A stretch of DNA of 60,341 nucleotides from Deltaproteobacteria bacterium (GCA_016219185.1 JACRBZ010000051.1:1-60341); one strand, 5' to 3'. Counted from the stretch's first letter, positions 45,417-54,719 are shown. Made by a program: numbers and translations. Notes: generated from the letters alone by a model not told the origin.

Positions 45417-45829
45417 TTCACAATTTCAAAGCTGTTAAAGAAATAGCCGATCTCAAAGGCCGCGGATTCCGGGGAGTCCGAGCCATGAACTACATTTTTT
45501 TCAATATCCGTCGCATACTCCCTGCGGATGGTTCCCTCGGCGGCGTTCTTGAAATTGGTTGCGCCCATCAGATCCCGGTATATGGATATGGCGTTTTCTC
45601 CTTCAAGAACCATCACCACCACGGGCCCTGAGCACATGAAGTCCGTTAGACTGGCAAAAAAAGGCCTTTCCTTATGAACGGCGTAAAACCCTTCAGCCTG
45701 AGCCCGGGTCATGTGCAGCATTTTCATGGCGATGATTTTCAGTCCGGATTTTTCCAGCTTCTTGATCACTTTGCCGATAAGTTTGCGGGAAACCCCATCG
45801 GGTTTAATTATGGATAATGTACGTTGCAT
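45413..45829 (-). CDS. ndk: Nucleoside diphosphate kinase
   Basis: A 138-aa enzyme that balances NTP pools through a phosphohistidine intermediate. It starts [20 protein letters not shown]. The active-site His lies in [20 protein letters not shown] (conserved NVVHGSD). The length is normal. The stop overlaps the trmJ start, so the two are coupled. The gene upstream ends about 90 bases away. Confidence 0.97.
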   Translation of the reverse strand: MQRTLSIIKPDGVSRKLIGKVIKKLEKSGLKIIAMKMLHMTRAQAEGFYAVHKERPFFASLTDFMCSGPVVVMVLEGENAISIYRDLMGATNFKNAAEGTIRREYATDIEKNVVHGSDSPESAAFEIGYFFNSFEIVK

Positions 45830-45916
45830 GATTTTATTTCCTTTCGAAATGGTTTGGAATAAAGGAGTCGGGAATCGGGCATCAGCGCCCTGAAGATCAG
45901 GATTCTCATCAGCCCC

Positions 45917-46306
45917 TTACCTAAGATTGAGACTTTTTTTGATGTTAAGGATGCGATTGCGGGCATGATCGGGGTCCCGGATACCGGATAACGCCAGAAG
46001 GTTTTTGGATGCGTCATCAGGAGATTCTTTTCGGTTGGTCAGAACCATGCGGTACCAGTGAGGCAGGTCGTCATAATAGGCATCCGTCAGCGCAACCGAT
46101 TGCTTTCGGCAGCTCTCTGCCTGGTCGGGCGAAAGCTGAAAGGCATTCTCGCCGGACAGCTTGAGTTCATGGTGACGGATGCTTTCCGCAATCTGATCTT
46201 TGATCCGCTGGTAGCGCCCGATCGGCAAAAGCCAGAACCGGAAAACAATGTATCCCGTGGCGCCCAGGCTGAAGCCGATCAGGGCTGCGATAATGATGTT
46301 GTTCAT
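45917..46306 (-). CDS. Small membrane-anchored protein of unknown function
   Basis: A 129-aa protein with one N-terminal helix (IIIAALIGFSLGATGYIVFRF). A charged soluble part follows (QRIKDQIAESIRHHELKLSG, DAYYDDLPHWYRMVLTNRKE). I do not recognise a family. It overlaps the coaE stop by ATGA, so it is translated with coaE. The sequence is conserved-looking and codon use is native. Confidence 0.72.
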   Translation of the reverse strand: MNNIIIAALIGFSLGATGYIVFRFWLLPIGRYQRIKDQIAESIRHHELKLSGENAFQLSPDQAESCRKQSVALTDAYYDDLPHWYRMVLTNRKESPDDASKNLLALSGIRDPDHARNRILNIKKSLNLR

Positions 46307-46923
46307 GATGGTCCCTGTTGGGCGATTTTCTTTTTCAAGCGCTGATACACGGTTAATGAAATATTCCGGGTAGCTTCACGACTGCCGCTGTTATCAATGA
46401 CGATTGTGGCGCGTTTCTTTTTTTCTTCAATGGGCATCTGGGATCGGATTCGCGCCAGGGCCTGGGCCTGCGTCAGCGTGTCCCGTGTCATCAACCGCTG
46501 AATCTGAACCGGTTCCGGAACATAGACAACGATGATATCCGAAAGGCCGGAATCCATGCCGGATTCGATCAGAAGCGGCACATCCAGAATCACGACCGCA
46601 TCTGGCTGATTTTTTTCAATTTCAGCCAGGCGCGTTGCGGTTTCCGCAATCACGCCCGGATGGACGATCCGGTTCAAAATCCTCTTTTGAACCGGATCAT
46701 TGAAGATAATTTCTCCCAGTAGGATGCGATTGATTTCTCCGTCCGGCAGCAGAACAGTTCGGCCAAAGGCCCCAACGATTTCCCGCCACGCCGGCTGACC
46801 TTTCCGAACCACATTGCGGGCGATTTTATCCGCATCCACAATGACGGCTCCTGCATCTTCCAGAAAAGCGGATACCGTTGATTTTCCGGAAGCAATTCCG
46901 CCCGTAAGCCCTGCAATGACCAC
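46303..46923 (-). CDS. coaE: Dephospho-CoA kinase
   Basis: A 206-aa P-loop kinase making the last step of CoA synthesis. The Walker A is GLTGGIASGKSTVS, followed by VIVDADKIARNVV, the typical CoaE DAD motif. The substrate region contains LDVPLLIESGM, and DTLTQAQALARIRSQMP lies near the end. It uses a GTG start (46923) with GGAGGGG upstream. It lies 15 bases after the transketolase-like gene. Confidence 0.96.
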   Translation of the reverse strand: MVIAGLTGGIASGKSTVSAFLEDAGAVIVDADKIARNVVRKGQPAWREIVGAFGRTVLLPDGEINRILLGEIIFNDPVQKRILNRIVHPGVIAETATRLAEIEKNQPDAVVILDVPLLIESGMDSGLSDIIVVYVPEPVQIQRLMTRDTLTQAQALARIRSQMPIEEKKKRATIVIDNSGSREATRNISLTVYQRLKKKIAQQGPS

Positions 46924-46938
46924 AAAATCCCCTCCCGC

Positions 46939-48828
46939 TTATTGCAGCAGCGCGATTATCCTGGATCTGATGGTATCCGAGCACATTCCCTGATTCGGAA
47001 TCTGCTCACAGAGTCCGCCGCAGCCTTCTTTACAGGTTCCCATGCTGGCGTAACGGGGGTGATAGCCTCTTTCCAGAAGCCAGGTCCCCATTCGGGATCC
47101 GAGGCCTGTTTTTGTATTTTGCGTTTCAACCGTAAGCACAGCCTTGCCGGCGCCGATAACCTTCAGCATGTCCTCATCAACCAGATTCAGGGTGGATTTA
47201 TTGACAAGGCCAATGGATAAGCCCTGGGTCTTGAGATCCTCGACAATGTCCAGGCACCGATATAGCATTTCGCCGTAGGTGACAATGTACCCGTCTCTGC
47301 CTTCGCGGATCAGATCGTCTTTCCCTGGGGTAAACGTATAGCCTTCGCCATAAAAGCGCTGTCCATCGGCTTTTAAAATAAAGGGAGTTCCGGAGCGGGT
47401 TGAAAAGACAAACCGAAGTCCCCTGTCATGAAATATGGATGAGAGAACGGCTTTCAGTTGAAGGCTGTCCGCGGGATAGTAAAGCCGCGTTGCATCGTTT
47501 TCCAGAAGACCGTTATCGGCAAAAAAAACATTGATTCCGAAATGACAGGTATTGTCCGCCATGTCATCCACGCCCGCATGCGAAAAATGCGCCAGTACAT
47601 TGGCCTGGTTCAGTCTGGCCATGGTGATTTCGGAAATCACCATCTCCAGAAATGCGGAAAATGTGGCAAATATGCCCTGTTTGCCGGGCGCGGCGCCGAA
47701 TCCGGCTGCCACGGAAAAATTGTTTCGCTCCATGATGCCGCCATGGACATAGACTTCCGGATAGGCCTTTCGGATATGGTGCAGGCCGCAAGAGCCTTCC
47801 AGATCGGAATCCACGACAATCACCCGTTCTTTTCTATCCGGCATGTCTTTTAGAATCTCGCAGACATATTTGCCGAAATCATCCCTGTTTTTGGCCTGTT
47901 CGGGGGTGCTGCCCTTGTAAGTCACTGCTTCTGACTTGGGCAGGGGGGCCTCCAGAATCTTTACGGCTGCGTCATGCCCGTTTCGCTTGAGATAGGAAAT
48001 GGCAAAATTTACCGGAATCACATCATGTCCCTTGGGCAGTCCTTCAATGCCGTCAACTCCCGGGGCCATTTTCCGGCGGTTGATGAGGGCATACGGGCCG
48101 CTGGTGGTCAGCGCTTTTTGAATTCTTTGAAACAGGGAATCCAAATCCTCCCCGTTTCCGGCATCAACAAAAAGACCGTGCCCTTTCAGGGTTTTTTCAA
48201 CATCAAAGCCCTTCATGTAAAGGCTGGGATGTCCGGCAATGGTCACGTCATTGTCGTCTATCAGCAGTTTGACGTTCAGCCACTGGGCCACGGCATAGCG
48301 TGCGGCTTCGGCATCCCCGCCTTCCTGCTGGGATCCGTCGCTGCCGAAAAGAACGACTGATTTGTCGGGATTGGCCGCGGCAATACCGTTGACATAACTC
48401 CACATATGCCCCAGCCTGCCGGAGCTGAAGAAAATCCCCATGGCATCGTGGCGTTCGGGGTGGCCATAAAGCCCTTTTTCAAATTCCCGGTAATGAAGAA
48501 GTGCTTCCACCGGCATAAACCCGTTTAGAGCCGCCATGATGTACTGAATGGCCACCCGATGGCCGGCTTCGTCAAAAAAAACCGGGTAAACGGAGTCGCT
48601 GCCTTTGATGAAGCCGTCAATCATCAGCAATTCCGGAACAACATCAAAAGCCCCACCGGTATGGCCCCCCAGGCCCTTGGCATTGGCGTAAGCCGTAAAG
48701 AAAACAATGCTGTCTCTGACGAGTTTAATGTTTAGGCTAAGCTGCTCTTTTTGATCCGGAAGCAGTTGCGGTTGGGAAAGAGAAAAACGAACAGGGGTAT
48801 AACGGTCGAGCGCAATCGGAAACTTCAT
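46939..48828 (-). CDS. Transketolase-like thiamine-diphosphate enzyme with a C-terminal cysteine cluster
   Basis: A 629-aa transketolase-family protein. The N-terminal half has GHTGGAFDVVPEL and the ThDP motif FGSDGSQQEGGDAEAARYAV ending LLIDDND. The pyrimidine-binding half begins KNRDDFGKYVCEILKDMPDR and contains IMERNNFSVAAGFGA with the catalytic Glu. The C terminus reads GTCKEGCGGLCEQ and then GMC, a C-x3-C-x3-C-x8-C set not found in normal transketolases. It may bind a metal or Fe-S cluster. Substrate use is unknown. It is first in a minus-strand unit with coaE. Confidence 0.85.
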   Translation of the reverse strand: MKFPIALDRYTPVRFSLSQPQLLPDQKEQLSLNIKLVRDSIVFFTAYANAKGLGGHTGGAFDVVPELLMIDGFIKGSDSVYPVFFDEAGHRVAIQYIMAALNGFMPVEALLHYREFEKGLYGHPERHDAMGIFFSSGRLGHMWSYVNGIAAANPDKSVVLFGSDGSQQEGGDAEAARYAVAQWLNVKLLIDDNDVTIAGHPSLYMKGFDVEKTLKGHGLFVDAGNGEDLDSLFQRIQKALTTSGPYALINRRKMAPGVDGIEGLPKGHDVIPVNFAISYLKRNGHDAAVKILEAPLPKSEAVTYKGSTPEQAKNRDDFGKYVCEILKDMPDRKERVIVVDSDLEGSCGLHHIRKAYPEVYVHGGIMERNNFSVAAGFGAAPGKQGIFATFSAFLEMVISEITMARLNQANVLAHFSHAGVDDMADNTCHFGINVFFADNGLLENDATRLYYPADSLQLKAVLSSIFHDRGLRFVFSTRSGTPFILKADGQRFYGEGYTFTPGKDDLIREGRDGYIVTYGEMLYRCLDIVEDLKTQGLSIGLVNKSTLNLVDEDMLKVIGAGKAVLTVETQNTKTGLGSRMGTWLLERGYHPRYASMGTCKEGCGGLCEQIPNQGMCSDTIRSRIIALLQ

Positions 48829-48908
48829 GAGTTCTGTCCTTTAATCAAGGGAATTGTAATAAACTACAGGTTGTTTGCATTATGGACTTCTTTGCTGCTG
48901 CTTTGGCA

Positions 48909-49283
48909 TTACTCGGGCGGGTCTCTTTTGATAAAAAAAATCGAATCCTCGATGGAAAGGGTTCGGGACGTTTTGATATTGTGGGTATCCAGGGTATTGA
49001 ACACGAATTGGTTGTTTTGAAATTCCGCGCTCTGGGCATCCGCACGGCCGACTGGAACCGGCGAAGGGGCAATGTGTCTGGCGTTTAAGGTATCCAGGCG
49101 GGTAATGCGCTGAACGATTTCCGTGGCAATCTTCTCAATCAATGCCATGCGGATGGTTTCCGGCGATGTTTTGATTGACGGATCCGAAGCCGAATCGGTA
49201 TTCTCAGAGACGGTTCCGGCTTTGAAGAGCTGAAGGCTGTAAGTGTTCAGGACATTGTGAATTTGATAAGCGGGAATACGCAT
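48909..49283 (-). CDS. DVU0524-like protein (FlgM-associated family)
   Basis: A 124-aa protein starting MRIPAYQIHNVLNTYSLQLF. This opening resembles the DVU0524 family of sulfate reducers, which is found next to flgM and flagellar genes. The middle is polar and low-complexity, and the end reads EDSIFFIKRDPPE. No flagellar gene is seen in the window. The family call is from memory of the opening motif. Confidence 0.6.
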   Translation of the reverse strand: MRIPAYQIHNVLNTYSLQLFKAGTVSENTDSASDPSIKTSPETIRMALIEKIATEIVQRITRLDTLNARHIAPSPVPVGRADAQSAEFQNNQFVFNTLDTHNIKTSRTLSIEDSIFFIKRDPPE

Positions 49284-49316
49284 GATTGTTTAAAACCCAT
49301 AAATTAGATAAAGCCG

Positions 49317-49817
49317 TCAAGAAGCGGCTGTTGTCATACTCCGTATGAACTTCAAATGGCTCTCAAAGGCAATCTCCGGCAGGTTGGCGGGGGGGAAAAA
49401 CGCAGCATCGCAAGCATCATCACCTGCAATAAGGTTCCCGGAATATGCCGTGATCCAGAAACCAACCAGCAGGACCGAATCATACAACTGGCTGGGGTTG
49501 GTCGTAACTCCCAGAAGTTTATGAATCCGGCCGGTCAACCCGGTTTCCTCGTAAAGCTCTCTGAGCGCAGCGGTTTCCGGAGACTCGCCCAGTTCAATGA
49601 ATCCGCCGGGAAGACACCACATCCCTTTATGAGGATCAACACTTCTTTGAACCAGAAGAACCTGCCCCTGGTCGTCTGTTACAACCAGACAGGCCGCGGG
49701 GGTCGGATTTTCATAAATCGGATTGTTGCAATGGCTGCAGAACAGCCGGTTCCGGTTTTCATAAAATTTTTCAATCAGTCGCAAGCCGCAATACGGACAA
49801 AACAGTTTTTTTTGCAT
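49317..49817 (-). CDS. Nudix hydrolase with N-terminal zinc ribbon (NADH pyrophosphatase-like)
   Basis: A 166-aa protein. A zinc ribbon CPYCGLRLIEKF...FCSHCN (two CxxC pairs) covers residues 7-35. The Nudix box GGFIELGESPETAALRELYE with EETGL has all catalytic residues. The layout resembles short NudC-like or ADP-sugar hydrolases; the substrate is unknown. Its ATG shares a base with the stop of the gene upstream. Confidence 0.9.
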   Translation of the reverse strand: MQKKLFCPYCGLRLIEKFYENRNRLFCSHCNNPIYENPTPAACLVVTDDQGQVLLVQRSVDPHKGMWCLPGGFIELGESPETAALRELYEETGLTGRIHKLLGVTTNPSQLYDSVLLVGFWITAYSGNLIAGDDACDAAFFPPANLPEIAFESHLKFIRSMTTAAS

Positions 49818-50104
49818 CAGGTATTCGTATATATTCGATATTCTGTTTTTTGACCAATCACTACATCAATCTGTTCCTGAATCTCCGCTCTTTCAGGATG
49901 ATGAAGCCAGGTTTCCCAGTTTTTTTCCGACTGCCATGAACTGATGACCAGAAATTCCCGGGGATCATTCACGCATCGCAGGGTCTCACCGCTGATATAT
50001 CCGGCATGATTCATGGCAAGCTCTCTGAGTTTTCTCAAAAGCGGTGTCAACAGCTTCGTCTTGCCCTCGGGAACAATTCGTCTGATGATGATTTTGACTG
50101 CCAT
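49817..50104 (-). CDS. Antibiotic biosynthesis monooxygenase (ABM) domain protein
   Basis: A 95-aa dimeric alpha/beta-barrel protein starting MAVKIIIRRIVPEGKTKLLT. The typical ABM pattern is seen in AGYISGETLRCVNDPREFLV and ISSWQSEKNWETWLHHPERA. These proteins may be monooxygenases or stress proteins. It is first in a two-gene unit with the Nudix gene. The TetR-type operator at 50240-50257 lies upstream. Confidence 0.85.
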   Translation of the reverse strand: MAVKIIIRRIVPEGKTKLLTPLLRKLRELAMNHAGYISGETLRCVNDPREFLVISSWQSEKNWETWLHHPERAEIQEQIDVVIGQKTEYRIYTNT

Positions 50105-50239
50105 GAGGTACTCCTTTCATGATTTGAGAGAACAGAATACACAGCTTGAATAATGTTCCGGATAGCCTGGATCATTTTTTATGCAACTATAGGAAACTAC
50201 CCGTCATTGTGTCAAGTAAAAACCCGGAATTCGGCCATG

Positions 50240-50257
50240 TGAATGATGGCTCATTCA
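50240..50257. promoter_or_regulatory. Second copy of the TetR-type operator
   Basis: TGAATGA-TGGC-TCATTCA is a 7-bp inverted repeat with the same 4-base spacing as the operators at 50324 and 55004. It lies between the ABM gene (minus strand) and the TetR gene, so it could serve either. Confidence 0.75.
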
Positions 50258-50296
50258 TTAGACCAGAAGTCCATTTGTTTAATCATATATTTTTGC

Positions 50297-50343
50297 TTGA
50301 CTATTGAAGCCCTGTTTTGATAAATGAATGAATACTCATTCAT
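50297..50343 (+). promoter_or_regulatory. tetR-acd promoter and operator
   Basis: TTGACT (50297-50302) and ATAAAT (50320-50325) are 17 bases apart. The palindrome ATGAATGAATACTCATTCAT (50324-50343) overlaps the -10 box and the expected start of transcription (about 50332). A dimeric repressor there would block initiation. This supports autorepression by the adjacent TetR protein. Confidence 0.75.
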
Positions 50344-50971
50344 GAGTTCAATCTGGAAACGTAAGGAGGCTGTTATCAGTACTCGAGACAAAAATAATGA
50401 CAAATATCACCGCATCCTCGAAGCAGCGGTCAGGGTATTTGCCGAGCAGGGATTCTATCAGTCCACCGTATCCCAGATCGCCAGGGAAGCGGGCGTGGCG
50501 GATGGAACGATCTATCTCTATTTTAAAAACAAGGATGATATCCTGGTTCAGTTTTTTTCTTACAAGGCCAAACAGGTATTTGATCTGTTCCGAGAAGAAG
50601 TGTCAAAGGCGGACAATGCGGTTGAAAAGCTTCGAAATCTGATCCGGCGGCATCTGGATGAATTTCAGCGTGACAAGAATATGGCCATTGTCTATCAGGC
50701 TGAAACGCATCAGAACAGCCGATCCGCGGAACCCCAGATCCGTGAAATGTCCAAGATGTATCTGGATATCGTATCCGAGATCGTGGAGCAGGGGCAGGCG
50801 GACGGCAGCATGAGAAAGGATCTTTACCTCAGCCTGGTCAAACGCTTTATCGTGGGGGCCGTGGATGAAACCATCAATAACTGGCTGCATGCCGGCGGCA
50901 AATACGATCTGGTATCCATGGCCGATCCGTTAATCGATTTATTTGTCAGGGGCATCGGCAATACCCAATAA
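50342..50971 (+). CDS. TetR/AcrR-family regulator of fatty acid degradation
   Basis: A TetR-type repressor (209 aa from ATG 50342). The DNA-binding helices read KYHRILEAAVRVFAEQGFYQ, SQIAREAGVADGTIYLYFKN, the pattern of FadR-like TetR proteins that bind acyl-CoA. The acyl-CoA dehydrogenase gene follows in the same direction. Start choice is uncertain. An earlier ATG at 50324 lies in the -10 box. ATG 50342 is about 10 bases from the expected transcript start. A perfect AAGGAGG (50363-50369) sits 5 bases before an in-frame ATC at 50375, so a rare ATC start (198 aa) is possible. Confidence 0.87.
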   Translation: MSSIWKRKEAVISTRDKNNDKYHRILEAAVRVFAEQGFYQSTVSQIAREAGVADGTIYLYFKNKDDILVQFFSYKAKQVFDLFREEVSKADNAVEKLRNLIRRHLDEFQRDKNMAIVYQAETHQNSRSAEPQIREMSKMYLDIVSEIVEQGQADGSMRKDLYLSLVKRFIVGAVDETINNWLHAGGKYDLVSMADPLIDLFVRGIGNTQ

Positions 50972-51076
50972 CCCCCGTTGGCCTGTCGGTAATTGCCCAA
51001 GCATCAAAAGATACTTTCACACAATTTTTACTGTTATTATTCCAAATCATATAACCCCCATAAGGAGGAACTATCC

Positions 51077-52930
51077 ATGGCACAGCCTATTGCAGACCGA
51101 AGAGATGTGGATTTTGTTCTGTTTGAGCAGCTTCATGTAGAAGAGCTCAGCAAACATGAAAAATTTGCCGATTTTAATAAAAAGACGGTTGACCTGATCA
51201 TTTCCGAAGCCAGAAATCTGGCCATAAAGGAAGTGCTTCCCACCCAGAAGATTGGAGATGAAGAAGGCTGTAAACTGGAAAACGGTGTGGTTACCGTGCC
51301 CGAATCCTTTCATCGGGTGTATGACCTGGTTAAGGCCGGCGAATGGGTGGCGATGCCGGAAGATCCGGAGTGGGGAGGGCAGGGAATGCCCAGAACCGTT
51401 TCTCTGGCTGCCGGTGATTATCTGGTTGGCGGAAATTTTGCCTTTATGATGTATCCCGGACTGACTCATGGCGCCGGCAAACTGGTTGAGGAATTCGGAA
51501 CCGAAAAGCAGAAAAAACTGTTTCTGAAAAAAATGTACACCGGCGAATGGGCCGGAACCATGCTCCTGACCGAGCCTGAGGCCGGGTCCGACGTGGGAGC
51601 ACTGAACACGACCGCGGTCAAAAATGATGACGGCACCTATTCGATTACCGGAGCCAAGATTTTTATCTCCGGCGGTGAGCATAACCTGGTGGATAACATT
51701 ATTCACCCGGTTCTGGCTCGCATTGTCGGGGCACCTGCCGGCACCAAAGGCATCTCGCTGTTTCTGGTACCCAAAATTTGGGTCAATGATGATGGCAGCA
51801 TGGGAGAATTCAATGACGTGGTCTGCACGGGCATTGAGGAGAAAATGGGGATTCACGGCAATGCCACCTGCTCCCTGACCCTTGGCGGAAAGGGAAAATG
51901 CCGGGGAACGCTGCTTGGCGAAGAGAACAAGGGCATGAAGGCCATGTTTCTGATGATGAACGAAGCCCGTCTTCTGGTGGGACTCCAGGGCTTCAGTTGC
52001 GCCTCTTCCGCCTATATGAATGCCTTGAACTACGCCAGGGAAAGAAAGCAGGGCAAGAACCTGCTTCAGTCCATGAATGAGAATGCGCCGTCCGTTCCGA
52101 TCATTCAGCATCCGGATGTCCGGCGCCAGCTCATGATCATGAAATCCTATGTGGAAGGCATGAGAAGCATTCTGTACTACGTGGGGAACTGTTCCGACAA
52201 GATCGCAACCACGGACGATGAAAATGAAAAAGCCAAATATCAGGGCCTGGTCGAGATCCTGACCCCGATCGCCAAGGGGTATATCACGGACAAGGCATTT
52301 GAAGTCTGCAGCCACGGCGTTCAGGTCTACGGCGGTTACGGCTATATCAAGGAATTCCCGATGGAGCAGCTCATGCGGGACTGCCGCATCACCATGATCT
52401 ATGAGGGCACTAACGGCATTCAGGCCATGGATCTTCTGGGCAGAAAGCTGGGAATGAAAAAGGGAAAACCGGTCATGGATCTTTTCGGCGAAATGCAGAA
52501 AACCATTGCCGCTGCAAAAGGAATTGCCGGCATCGAAGCGTATGCCGCAAAACTGGAGGCCGCGGTCAACAAGCTCGGCGAGGTTGCCATGCACCTGGGC
52601 GCGACAGCCATGTCTCCGCAGGTGATGACCGCCTTTGCCCATGCGCATCCTTTCCTTGAGGTTGCCGGCGATGTGGTGATGGCATGGATGCTGCTGTGGC
52701 GGGCATCGGTTGCCGCACCGCTTCTGGAAAAACTGGCCGGTGGCTTTGATCCTGAAGCCCGCAGGACCGCAGCCGAAAAGAACAAGAATGCGGCGTTCTA
52801 TGAAGGTCAGGTGAGAAGCGCCGAATATTTCATTCAGTCGGTCCTGCCCGTGACCTACGGAAAGATGAAGGCCATCATGAGTTCCTGCGGCGCTGCGGTG
52901 GAAATTCCAGAAGTGTCTTTCGGGGGATGA
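51077..52930 (+). CDS. Acyl-CoA dehydrogenase (long form with C-terminal extension)
   Basis: A 617-aa FAD enzyme oxidising acyl-CoA to enoyl-CoA. The flavin-binding motif MLLTEPEAGSDVGALNTTAV and ITGAKIFISGGEHNL lie near residues 165-200. YGGYGYIKEFPMEQLMRD and MIYEGTNGIQAMDLL (catalytic Glu) come later. A C-terminal extension of about 120 residues (VAMHLGATAMS...FLEVAGDVVMAW) places it in the roughly 600-aa group. The ATG at 51077 has AAGGAGG. It is co-oriented with the TetR gene and convergent with the ligase, so it belongs to the fatty-acid module. Confidence 0.95.
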   Translation: MAQPIADRRDVDFVLFEQLHVEELSKHEKFADFNKKTVDLIISEARNLAIKEVLPTQKIGDEEGCKLENGVVTVPESFHRVYDLVKAGEWVAMPEDPEWGGQGMPRTVSLAAGDYLVGGNFAFMMYPGLTHGAGKLVEEFGTEKQKKLFLKKMYTGEWAGTMLLTEPEAGSDVGALNTTAVKNDDGTYSITGAKIFISGGEHNLVDNIIHPVLARIVGAPAGTKGISLFLVPKIWVNDDGSMGEFNDVVCTGIEEKMGIHGNATCSLTLGGKGKCRGTLLGEENKGMKAMFLMMNEARLLVGLQGFSCASSAYMNALNYARERKQGKNLLQSMNENAPSVPIIQHPDVRRQLMIMKSYVEGMRSILYYVGNCSDKIATTDDENEKAKYQGLVEILTPIAKGYITDKAFEVCSHGVQVYGGYGYIKEFPMEQLMRDCRITMIYEGTNGIQAMDLLGRKLGMKKGKPVMDLFGEMQKTIAAAKGIAGIEAYAAKLEAAVNKLGEVAMHLGATAMSPQVMTAFAHAHPFLEVAGDVVMAWMLLWRASVAAPLLEKLAGGFDPEARRTAAEKNKNAAFYEGQVRSAEYFIQSVLPVTYGKMKAIMSSCGAAVEIPEVSFGG

Positions 52931-52990
52931 TGGAAGTTGGCAGACAGAAGATAAAAAACGGCCCGGGGGACAAGGTGTGACCCTCGGGCA

Positions 52991-53022
52991 AAGGGGCGAT
53001 TCGAGAGAATCGCCCCTTTTTT
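52991..53022. terminator. Bidirectional terminator between acd and fadD
   Basis: AAGGGGCGATTC and GAATCGCCCCTT form a 12-bp perfect stem with a GAGA tetraloop, followed by TTTTTT on the plus strand. It separates two convergent genes and can also serve the minus strand. Confidence 0.92.
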
Positions 53023-53027
53023 ATGTA

Positions 53028-54719
53028 TTATACTTTTCCATCCGCTTCTGACCGCAAGTCTTTCTTCAGTACTTTTCCGACATTGGTCTTGGGAAGATCA
53101 GCCCGGAATTCGATACGGGTCGGCAGCTTGTATGTTGCCAGATTTCCCTTGCAGTATTCGAGCAGTTCTTTTTCGGTTGCGGTTTCACCGGGTTTCAGCA
53201 CCACGAACACCTTGACGCTTTCCCCGCGGATGGGATGGGGAATTCCGATGGCGGTCGCTTCCTGAACCTTGGGATGGCTGAAGAAGACTTCTTCTACATC
53301 CCGTGGATAGACGTTGTAACCGCCGGAAATAATCATGTCTTTTTTCCGGTCCACGATGAAGAAATATCCATCGGTGTCCATCATGGCGATGTCTCCGGTG
53401 TGCAGCCATCCGTCAACAACCGTCTGTGCGGTTTCGTCCGGTTTGTTCAAATAGCCTTTCATTACCTGGGGTCCCCGAATAATCAATTCTCCGACTTCCC
53501 CTACCGGCATATCCGTTGTGCCGTCGACAAGATTAACGATTCTGGCTTCGGTATCGGAAATGGGAATTCCGATGCTTCCCACCTTTCTCTTGGAAGCGGA
53601 AAACGGATTGATATGGGTAACCGGTGTGGATTCGGTCATGCCGAAACCCTCCACAATGACCGCTCCGGTCTTTTTTTCAAATTCCTTTATCACCTCGACC
53701 GGCAGCGGTGCGCTTCCGGAAAAACACCCTTTGATGGAAGTCATGTCGATTTTACGTATCTGTGGATGGTTGAGCATTCCGATGTACATGGTCGGAACCA
53801 AGGGCGCAAACGTGGGTTTGAATTTGCCGATGGTTTCCAGAAGGGGCTTGGGTTGGGGCTTGGGCACGAGAACGTCTCCCCATCCCATGTAAATGGATAA
53901 ATTCATGGCAACCGAAAGGCCAAAGACATGGAAAAAAGGCAGAGCTCCCAACATCGTTTCCTGGCCTTTGGCAAACATGGGAAACCACATCCGCAGTTGT
54001 TGAACCTGGCGGCTCAGGTTGCCATGCGTGAGCGTGACGCCTTTTGAGACGCCGGTTGTTCCGCCTGTGTACTGATACATGGCCACATCCTCAAAGGAAA
54101 GCGCAACTTTCGGGGGAGCTTGCTTCGCCGTTGTAAGGACTTCTTTCCATTGATACACATTTGCGGCAGATTTGACATCCGCCGCCAGTTTTTTCTTTTT
54201 GGCGACCAGAGGAAAGAGCATATTCTGGGGAAATGGCAGGTAATCCCCGATGGAAGTATAAATGATATGCTGAATGCCGGTCTGAGGCCTGAGGTCAATC
54301 ATCCGGTTTCCCAGAAGATCCAGCGTGATCAGCAGCTTTGATCCGGAATCATTAAATTGATGGAGCAGTTCCCGGTCCGAATACAGCGGGTTGTTCATGA
54401 CGGCAATGGCGCCGATTTTTAAGATAGCGTAATAACTGACCACGCAGGGGATAACATTGGGCAGTAATATCGACACACTGTCGCCTTTTTTAATGCCGAA
54501 ACCGGAAAGACAGGCGCTGAAACGGTTCACCATATCATTGAGTTCACGGTAAGTGAGCTTATAGCCCTGAAAGAGAAGTGCCATGCGATTCGGAAAATCA
54601 TTGGCAGAGCGTTCCAGAAATCCCGGAAGGCAGATATTTTCATACATAACCGATTCAGGAACTCCCACTTCATAATGCTTAAACCACGGTTTGTCCTTAT
54701 AGCCGACTGACGCTGTCAC
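53028..54719 (-). CDS. fadD: Long-chain fatty-acid-CoA ligase
   Basis: A 563-aa AMP-forming acyl-CoA synthetase. The P-loop-like motif is YQYTGGTTGVSKGVTLTHGN. The adenylate motif VEGFGMTESTPVTHINP is followed by the hinge region GWLHTGDIAMMDTDGYFFIV and DRKKDMIISGGYNVYPRDVE. The catalytic Lys near the end is in LPKTNVGKVLKKDLR. The GTG at 54719 follows AAGGAGG with 5 bases spacing; the upstream ATG 54740 would overlap that site. A TetR operator lies at 55004-55023 upstream. It activates fatty acids for the convergent dehydrogenase. Confidence 0.94.
   Translation of the reverse strand: MTASVGYKDKPWFKHYEVGVPESVMYENICLPGFLERSANDFPNRMALLFQGYKLTYRELNDMVNRFSACLSGFGIKKGDSVSILLPNVIPCVVSYYAILKIGAIAVMNNPLYSDRELLHQFNDSGSKLLITLDLLGNRMIDLRPQTGIQHIIYTSIGDYLPFPQNMLFPLVAKKKKLAADVKSAANVYQWKEVLTTAKQAPPKVALSFEDVAMYQYTGGTTGVSKGVTLTHGNLSRQVQQLRMWFPMFAKGQETMLGALPFFHVFGLSVAMNLSIYMGWGDVLVPKPQPKPLLETIGKFKPTFAPLVPTMYIGMLNHPQIRKIDMTSIKGCFSGSAPLPVEVIKEFEKKTGAVIVEGFGMTESTPVTHINPFSASKRKVGSIGIPISDTEARIVNLVDGTTDMPVGEVGELIIRGPQVMKGYLNKPDETAQTVVDGWLHTGDIAMMDTDGYFFIVDRKKDMIISGGYNVYPRDVEEVFFSHPKVQEATAIGIPHPIRGESVKVFVVLKPGETATEKELLEYCKGNLATYKLPTRIEFRADLPKTNVGKVLKKDLRSEADGKV

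Noticed and set aside
51071..52648. A 525-codon open frame on the minus strand opposite the acyl-CoA dehydrogenase
   Set aside because: It mirrors the codon structure of the real gene, has no family motif and no ribosome-binding site, and lies wholly within a well-supported gene.
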